From contig NC_092661.1 in assembly GCF_032118995.1 (NCBI RefSeq), positions 1,242,501 to 1,306,500 of the forward strand: a DNA stretch of 64,000 nucleotides. The letters run 5' to 3'. Under the pieces are notes generated by a model that was not told where the DNA came from, ran no database searches, and saw only the letters and a program-made list of their open reading frames with translations. The DNA is from Asterias amurensis. Taxonomy: Eukaryota > Echinodermata > Asteroidea > Forcipulatida > Asteriidae. A program made the position numbers and the translations under genes. Of this stretch, positions 59,101 to 64,000 are shown piece after piece; position 1 is the stretch's first letter; every line of letters begins with the position of its first letter.

Positions 59101-61200
59101 AGCGTCGCTATTTCTTTATCCCTTTCCAAGTGTCTGGACCACACCTTACGGTCGTCAGCGTTCATTTTCTGCTCAATGACTGCTAGCATATGATTGTTAT
59201 CCATGTCGTTTCGGCGCCCCACCTCCTTTAATGTGTTATAGCTCCTTCTCACAAGATGAACTAACTCACAGAATCTGGCATCTTCCCCGTCTCGGAGTGG
59301 CTTGAACTTCATGATATCTTGGGTGACGGTGTCAGTAATGAATCGTGGATCACCATATATTGTATCGAGATACTCCCAGGCTGCATCGTAATCGGACCCC
59401 ATTCCCTTAATCAGCTCCAACGGCTTTCCTTGTAGGCATGTACGCAACAGAGTGATGGCATCCCTCTTACCATACCTCTTATCAACCATATGTTTGAAGT
59501 CATCTTTAAAGATGGCGTATTCTCTGACATCCCCTGTGTACTTGGGCATCTTTGGCTTTTCCATTTTAAACCCACAGAATTTGTCGACATCATGGACTGC
59601 TGTATTCACTTTCTTCTGCTCTTCTTTCTGATCACTTGCTTCATTTTTGCTGATATGGCTATCGGATTCTGTTATCTGCTTGGCACTGGAAGTTGTACTG
59701 GTTTGCTCTGCACTGGATATTTGCTCGGCACTTGAACTGGACTGGTCATCACTGGAACTCGTTTTCTCTGCACTGGCACTGGCTTCTTCCTTCGGGTTTG
59801 ACTCTTTCTCTGTAGGTGTTGGAGTTAGATGATCTTTTGCCTCACACTGTAAAGCTATGAACATTTGTTGGCATTCTTCTAACCACTCCTCTTCGGTAGT
59901 AAATTCATCGTCATCCAATATCTGCTCGGTATAAGCCTCATGCTTTTGAACTAGACTGTCATACACCAGTTCAAACTTTTCAAGCTCACTTGAAACTTCA
60001 TCGGTTGCCCTGTTGCCTTCGATCATCAAGCGTAGGGCTTTTCCCTGTCTTGTGAGTGCCGCCTTGGCATTCCTTCTTTTGACCTTTAACTCCTTTACTG
60101 TTGAGTCGGTCATTCTGATACAGGTGCAGTACTCCCTTCTGATCCCGGGTTAGCAGAATAGAATTCGAATGTTGTGGCTCATCAAGGAGTAAGGCATTTA
60201 GTTGTGACACGGACTAGAGATCTTGCATTCGTATTTTAATGTAATTCGAACTGTAAATAAACATACAGAAAAGAAATCCTTAATACGTGTGATCCTTAAT
60301 AAAAAATGAACTTGTCAGTAAGAAAGTGGTTCTTAAAACTCCTTAGTTTCTCATAATAATCCAGTAGACACTTGGGATACATATTAATCTTTCCTTAGTT
60401 CTGAGTAATGTCAATCAATAATAAACAATCCCTAATTTCTCATATCTGGTCTGAAACTAGCAAAAGCTGGGAAACTTCTTATCCGTTAATGTACTCAATC
60501 TGCATGTAAACAAGTTGCATGTCCCTTTAATTTCAACATGAAAACCAGTAAATTATGTCTGCTCTAATAAGGGCTTATATCATCGTAAGTCACAACTGAA
60601 AAGGTACTCACTTCTTTGGCAAGACTCTAGTAACACCAGGTGTCCATAATCTCTGAAGAAAAACACTGATAACTGCTGTTTTGATTACAAACTTTTCGGC
60701 TGAAAACTGTTACAGTAAAACATGGTCAAACATGGCTGAAAAAACCACATGTAAACAATAAACAACTACAGTCACTAGAGGGCGCTCTTCAACCTACAGT
60801 CACCATCTCACAGGTCACTGGCTCAGTGGAACAACTAGAATAGAGATGAACGAATTTAAAGTACCTGGCAAGTCAATGGTTTTGCAGTTGCGTCGTAATA
60901 CGAAAAATGTGGCATTCCTTGAAGGTTGTCACCGACATGCTCAGCACTGGCGTTGTTCATCTGACAGACTTGATTGATGTGATCGTAGTTGAAAGAAACG
61001 CATTCATGATGGCGGAGACACCGAACTGAACATCTGACGGCAGAGATGCCCGAGATATTCATGAAGGACTGGCCTAGTAGGGCGTGGTGCTCTACCGGCT
61101 GGTACCAGACCCCTCGGCAAAGACCACCAACATTACATGATGCTTGAACATTAAGAAACATCTCAAGCAAGAGGAAAAACAAACTACCCAAGACGGCCAT
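53200..61200 (-). CDS. Secreted PAN/apple + discoidin protein, copy 5 (intron 1 holds an LTR element)
   Basis: Four exons on the minus strand: 61200-60865, 53983-53926, 53783-53437 and 53340-53200, total 882 bases, 293 residues. It equals copy 4 except for two amino acids seen by eye: Phe for Ile in the signal peptide (GSLFFLLL) and Met for Thr in the discoidin loop (ADTMGAWHP). Both coding differences change the protein. The BEL/Pao element at 54123-60833 lies in intron 1, in the same orientation as the gene, stretching that intron from about 165 bases to about 6.9 kb. Exons and splice sites are intact, so the protein could still be made if the element is spliced out with the intron. Premature polyadenylation in the LTR is the obvious risk. 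Confidence 0.85.
54123..54781 (-). repeat. 3' LTR of the BEL/Pao element
   Basis: 659 bases, reading TGGCTCATCAAGG at its plus-strand left and GGCTCAGTGGAACA at its right. It is downstream of the gag-pol frame because the element lies on the minus strand. Confidence 0.95.
54801..60113 (-). CDS. BEL/Pao gag-pol polyprotein
   Basis: One long frame of 1770 residues fills the element's interior. In order, with rough positions: a coiled N-terminus; a Ser/Glu-rich stretch at about 100-170; a gag region of the DUF1759 type at about 180-340; zinc-knuckle-like cysteines from about 388 (CWVCHTSSHWTDQC); a retropepsin-like protease with DSGA at about 507 (DUF1758 type); reverse transcriptase with YMDD at about 915; RNase H starting near 1103 (FCDASEEAFGA); integrase with its zinc-binding and DDE core (SDNGTQLVG near 1536); and a C-terminal DUF5641-type region from about 1680. 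This order is that of the BEL/Pao superfamily. No envelope gene is seen. Confidence 0.95.
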   Translation of the reverse strand: MTDSTVKELKVKRRNAKAALTRQGKALRLMIEGNRATDEVSSELEKFELVYDSLVQKHEAYTEQILDDDEFTTEEEWLEECQQMFIALQCEAKDHLTPTPTEKESNPKEEASASAEKTSSSDDQSSSSAEQISSAEQTSTTSSAKQITESDSHISKNEASDQKEEQKKVNTAVHDVDKFCGFKMEKPKMPKYTGDVREYAIFKDDFKHMVDKRYGKRDAITLLRTCLQGKPLELIKGMGSDYDAAWEYLDTIYGDPRFITDTVTQDIMKFKPLRDGEDARFCELVHLVRRSYNTLKEVGRRNDMDNNHMLAVIEQKMNADDRKVWSRHLERDKEIATLQGLLDWMSSEMKSRMRATAPVRCVSQSPRSSINHIQIQQKDPTSMPFRDKCWVCHTSSHWTDQCDKFKGMSPANRFKMVKENHVCFSCLKKAGKGHNVSTCSRRRQCTEMMNGLQCKHYHHQLLHFTPQQATGSVSVAVSTTRAEVLLPVLQVQIMGTQITQPANILLDSGAQITLIRKSLAENLKLKGKDVITTITKVGGEEEELQTKVYEVRLRPKYKGPTYTVTAIGIPCISDDVAEVDLSEMAKLFKLHPSSLHRGSGPVDLLIGIDHASIHAGETHEAQNLIARQSPLGWVIFGTGPGNKTKTSRVLHVKFSTPVDMTDFWKTEAMGVAVKSCTCEPEKLSPAELKEAKIIEESCTRNGNRWTVPYPWKRDPNQLPDNKIQIEKRLYSTERRLAKNTSHAEAYDAQMKEMVEKKFARKLSEAELKSYKGPVHYISHHGVLRPESKSTPLRIVFNSSATYHGRCLNDYWYKGPDLLNNLFGVIMKFRENKVAVIADISKMYHQILIPKRDQHVHRFLWRDLNTDRTPDTYVKTVLTFGDKPAPAMAQIALKKTAEAAEKQFPNAAQVLKENTYMDDICDSVHTVNEAKKLTSEIDEVLAEGGFRVKGWLSNEALEENNTTDKEEERMKFLDTTTDEKVLGTVWNRKTDEFHYKVNLDLDKNLSTDDRELMQRKLTKRQILSQIAQIFDPIGFAAAFLIRTKIGMQHLWQQGLDWDQEIPKADHDSWIQLFEEMKELNEISFERCLTPSNAVGVPLLCIFCDASEEAFGACAYIRWQINDGTYDVRFIAAKSRVAPLKRLTIPRLELQAAVMGTRLYQAIMEEMRLPVEEAVFMTDSMITLSWIRSQARGFKTFVSNRVSEIQSQTDPSQWRHVPGELNVADDVSRGIPVKQLTQRWKNGPEFLRFPEERWPKDAERVNQMEVDKERHKTQAVFITTETQEAIDCKKYSSWRKLIRVTSYVRRFVQNIRAKMQSCVNKESKQGPLSPQELTDAANYWITKAQKNLHKRRANGEFKSLSPFTDDAEILRVGGRLQESTMSYTSKHPALLPNDHHISILIVRSIHQQGHTGVATTVAKTRQRYWILKAHNLAKTIKYRCVVCREAEHKLETQIMADLPKQRLAPYTPPFYFTSCDYFGPYQVKIGRNKTAKHYGVIFTCLNTRAVHLELAVDCSTMEYIQVLRRFFSIRGYPAQMISDNGTQLVGAQRELQKMIQGWNIEELKQFGAEKGMEWKFITPRAPHQNGCAEALVKSCKTALKRAVGAQVLTPFELYTVLLEVANLVNQRPIGRIPNDPDDGSYLSPNDILLGRASTDVPQGPFQETKNPRHRVEFVQRIIDSFWKRWSRDVLPCLVPRKKWRAERRNVRVGDVVTVSDTNPVRGKWCVGRVLEVFPGLDGKVRNVKVKTESGEYQRPITKIAVIYPAEGYDDED
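60175..60833 (-). repeat. 5' LTR of the BEL/Pao element
   Basis: 659 bases, matching the other LTR with a single difference noticed (ATACGTGTG against ATACATGTG). It would hold the element's promoter. The tRNA primer site inside it was not identified. Confidence 0.95.
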
Positions 61201-61607
61201 ATTCTCGCTAATGCTTCAAATGTTATGTTGCCGGTCCCTATGAGGCATAATCCACTTCAACTCAGTGAGTTAAAACAAGCAAAAAAATGTCGAATTAACA
61301 ATACATAAGTTGCCATGGTAAAAAAAATTAACATTACTTAAAAATGTCTGTTAATTGGGTATAATACTTTAAATTTCCCGAATGACTTGACTCATTAACA
61401 ATAGAACCAATTCACCTTGGCAGAGCACTTAATGTGAACCACGTGTAACTAAGCAATAAGTTATTGCCAATAGTCCTTGATTATTCCCACTGTCTGGTGA
61501 TCAGTCAATTAGCAAATTAACCCTATCGAGCTATTAGCAAAATCGTCTGGTTCGTGGTTCCTACATGTTTTATGGCAACACGATGGTGATCTAATGCAGC
61601 GGTGAAG

Positions 61608-61743
61608 CCAGGGGGCCTAGTAGGACGTAGTGCTCTACCGGCTGGTACCAGACCCCTCGTTAAAGACCACTCACACTATAAGATGCTGAAACCTCAAGAA
61701 ACATCTCAAGCAAGAGGAACATTAAACTACCCAAGACGCTCAT
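61608..61743 (-). pseudogene. Decayed PAN/discoidin exon 1, unit 2 copy
   Basis: Duplicate of 49228-49363 with the same in-frame TAA after SYSVSGL and the same truncation, so the decay predates the recent duplication. Confidence 0.85.
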
Positions 61744-62938
61744 TTTCTCACTCTGGCTTGAGATGGTGAGTTGCCGAACAATCTACTCCCACTGACTGAG
61801 CACAGAGAGTGCTCCTGGGAAATCATGGTGTAAAGGGATAACGCGTGGAGAGCCATTGCCATATTACTAATTATTATTTTCAAATTGGAAACAAAAATAA
61901 GAACTAAATCGATCTTAATCTAGCAAAATTAACCTGTAAGTTATAGTCAGTAATACCCACTGATCTAGTACAGATTAGTCTACCTATAATTGATATTACT
62001 GTTTTCGTTCAAGAAATGTGAAATAAGGACTGATATTTTGATTAGTAGTCAACAAAAATCGTTCCTTCATGCAAAGAAAAACACAAATTCGAAAGGCGTT
62101 TCCGACCCAAAAAAACTCAGTTTCGGCAAAAGCCGATGACTCACGAACCATTCATACTTTTCGTGTGACGTCACACCACACACAGACAGTGGTGATACCT
62201 GATGACGCGATTTTTACCACCAACCCCATCATTTGCAGTTTCCTTGTATATATAGACGGTAGAACGCAAGTGCACACTCAATCACTCTTAGGTCTGACGC
62301 AACTTTCTTATTTTTATAATACAAATTAAAGTTTGCGTCCGAGTTTTGCGGCGGCAGGCCACTTTTGGTCTTTAAAACAAAAAGACAAAATACACACTCC
62401 TATTCCAACTGACTTGTTGTGTTTAATAATAGTTAACAATCAATTGACATTTTATACATTTTAACATAATATATTCAGCAATTCTCGAATTAATATATTT
62501 TCAGTTATTATTATTGTTATTGTACACAGTTTTACATTGCCCAAAGTTTGATAATATAGAGCTGCTATTCATCTTCACGCTTTGTTTTATTGTTAGTTAT
62601 GACATAATAATAATCCACAGATAGTCAGAATTATTATTTGTAGTAAATGATATACAACTTTATAAAGGTATTAATCAAGATTATTAAACAAGTCCCACCA
62701 CAACACCTTAAAAACACCACCGTAGAATGAAATGGAAATACATCAAAAAGGCAAGGGGTTTAGGCCGTTTATAAGAGCGTGATGAAACAAACATACCCCA
62801 TTTAACTCATCATTTCATACTTTATAAACATTTGTTATTAAGACAATTGCTCAAAAATAATGTCCTTGTTTTTGTATCAATTTAACCCATGGGAATATAC
62901 TTATCTAGATGGAAATTTACTAAAGGTGTCCAGTGTCT
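61744..62938. other. Spacer, unit 2 copy, with the CRE/TATA-like pair
   Basis: Counterpart of 49364-50557. The TGACGTCA and TATATATA pair is preserved at about 62166 and 62247. No gene seen. Confidence 0.35.
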
Positions 62939-63274
62939 TTAAAGGCCGTGGACAGTATTGATAATTACTCAAAACAATTATTAGCATAAAACATTTCTTG
63001 GTAAAAAGTACTGACGTAGTTTACGAGAAAGAAGTAATTTTCCAAGAATTTGATTTCGGGACATCAGATTTGGAATTTGAGGTCTCGAAATCAAGCATCT
63101 GAAAGCACACGACTTCGTGTAACAAGGGTGTTTTTTCTTTCATTATTATCTCGCAACTTCGACAACCAATTAAGCTCAAATTTTTTACAGGTTTGTTATT
63201 TTATGCATATTTTGAGATCCACCAACTGTGAAGGCTTGTCTTTGACAATTGCTAAAGGTGTCCAGTGTCTTTAA
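62939..63274. mobile_element. TTAA MITE in duplication unit 2 (copy S')
   Basis: Counterpart of 50558-50893, with TTAA at both ends. Confidence 0.88.
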
Positions 63275-63298
63275 GGAATAAAATAAGTGGCCCAATGA

Positions 63299-63473
63299 CC
63301 AGCCGTCGTTTTCACCAAACTCTTCCTAACTTAGGAATCATCTTAGGACTCAGGACGGGTTCAGTTCCGTATCCAAATACGTAGGCCGCATTGAACCCAT
63401 CCTGAGTTAGGACGGGTTACTCGTCCTAACTCGAGATAGGATTGATCCTAGCGTTTGGTGAAATCGGCCGCTG
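63299..63473. mobile_element. MITE related to the GATTTCACAAAGA family, unit 2 copy
   Basis: Counterpart of 50918-51092. Confidence 0.7.
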
Positions 63474-63713
63474 GAGTAATAATGTTTGAAGCGCAAGGGT
63501 ATTTCTGTGGAACTGCGCTATAAACAAACAAAAATTATGATTCTGTAGTTTGTAGGAAACCATGCTGCTGAAAAAGCTGATGCATTGTTTATTGCACTGT
63601 GTTTTAACTCAACCAAAGAAGAGAGGTTTTGGTCAATCGGGAAAAAGTGATAACATTTAACATCACTGTTATGACAATATTCATGACAGGGTTGGAATGG
63701 TAGAACAAAAAAC

Positions 63714-64000
63714 AGCTAAAATATTATATTATGAATCATCAAGACACTTTTATAAATTAATTTATTACATAACAGAATTGTTAAACCTTTAGCGGCCACA
63801 TGCGGCTTGTACCGAAAATGGCTGGCAGTTGCGGCCAGCAAACAGCTGCACGATTTGGCCTACTTCACACTAAACCTTAAAGGTCAAAGTGAAGGTCAAA
63901 AATTTAGATTTTTTATATGTTTCCCATGTACCGTCAACATTCTTAAAACAGAACCATTGTAATTAATTTGTGAAATTTTTCAAGATAATTTCATAAGAAA
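63714..64000. other. Unique DNA right of the duplication
   Basis: The sequence departs from the duplicated unit after GGTAGAACAAAAAA. Nothing is recognised in the last 287 bases. Confidence 0.5.

Larger units (their letters stand above)
54118..60838 (-). mobile_element. BEL/Pao LTR retrotransposon, whole-looking and young, with 5-base target duplication
   Basis: The element proper is 54123-60833, flanked on both sides by ACTAG (54118-54122 and 60834-60838), a 5-base duplication typical of the family. The uninterrupted duplicate unit 1 carries ACTAG once near 48460. Two 659-base direct LTRs begin TG and end CA, and only one difference between them was seen. A single long gag-pol frame lies between them on the minus strand. 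A purine-rich GGGGCGAGGA tract lies just inside the 3' LTR. It looks whole, and the LTR similarity implies a very recent insertion. Confidence 0.95.
51333..63713. repeat. Recent tandem duplication, unit 2 (interrupted by an LTR element)
   Basis: Begins GCTGTGTACAAATCC, as does unit 1 at 45671, and ends GGTAGAACAAAAAA. Without the 6.7 kb LTR element and one copy of its target site it is almost the same length as unit 1. It holds PAN/discoidin copy 5 and the second decayed exon. Confidence 0.95.

Noticed and set aside
54774-59832. Many plus-strand frames across the LTR element
   Set aside because: Antisense shadows of the single minus-strand gag-pol frame.

Overview
The window is AT-rich animal DNA with small exons, GT-AG introns and many short DNA transposons. 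MAGOH and DYNLT1 orthologues place it in Metazoa. The dense TTAA-flanked MITEs, a BEL/Pao element and a multicopy PAN/discoidin gene family suggest an echinoderm, most likely a sea star; this is inference, not proof.

Layout, left to right. 1-852 (minus): 5' part of a Kirrel/nephrin-like immunoglobulin-domain gene that leaves the window. About 1.9-15.2 kb: an older tandem duplication, each unit carrying one secreted PAN/apple + F5/8-type-C (discoidin) gene on the minus strand (copies 1 and 2) and, about 1-2 kb downstream, a putative transmembrane-tail exon. 16.8-21.0 kb (minus): complete four-exon MAGOH. 23.5-25.7 kb (minus): complete three-exon DYNLT1. 28.0-32.6 kb (plus): eight-exon proteinase-K-like S8 subtilase whose catalytic Asp is Gly. 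33.9-37.9 kb (minus): four-exon SLC16-like monocarboxylate transporter. 38-42.6 kb: palindromes and degenerate repeats, no gene recognised. 42.6-43.9 kb (minus): PAN/discoidin copy 3. 45.67-51.33 kb and 51.33-63.71 kb: a very recent tandem duplication (unit about 5.66 kb) carrying PAN/discoidin copies 4 and 5 and a decayed exon 1. Intron 1 of copy 5 holds a young, whole-looking 6.7 kb BEL/Pao LTR retrotransposon.

The housekeeping genes (exon-junction complex, dynein light chain) look ordinary. The notable system is the PAN/discoidin array: five intact paralogues share one four-exon architecture and a near-invariant discoidin scaffold, but differ sharply in two loops and the C-terminal strand. 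This resembles a diversifying secreted-lectin or recognition family expanding by tandem duplication. Paired duplicates also act as natural empty sites, dating several mobile-element insertions.

Exon boundaries were read by hand from splice consensus, reading phase and family homology. No alignment or database search was run.
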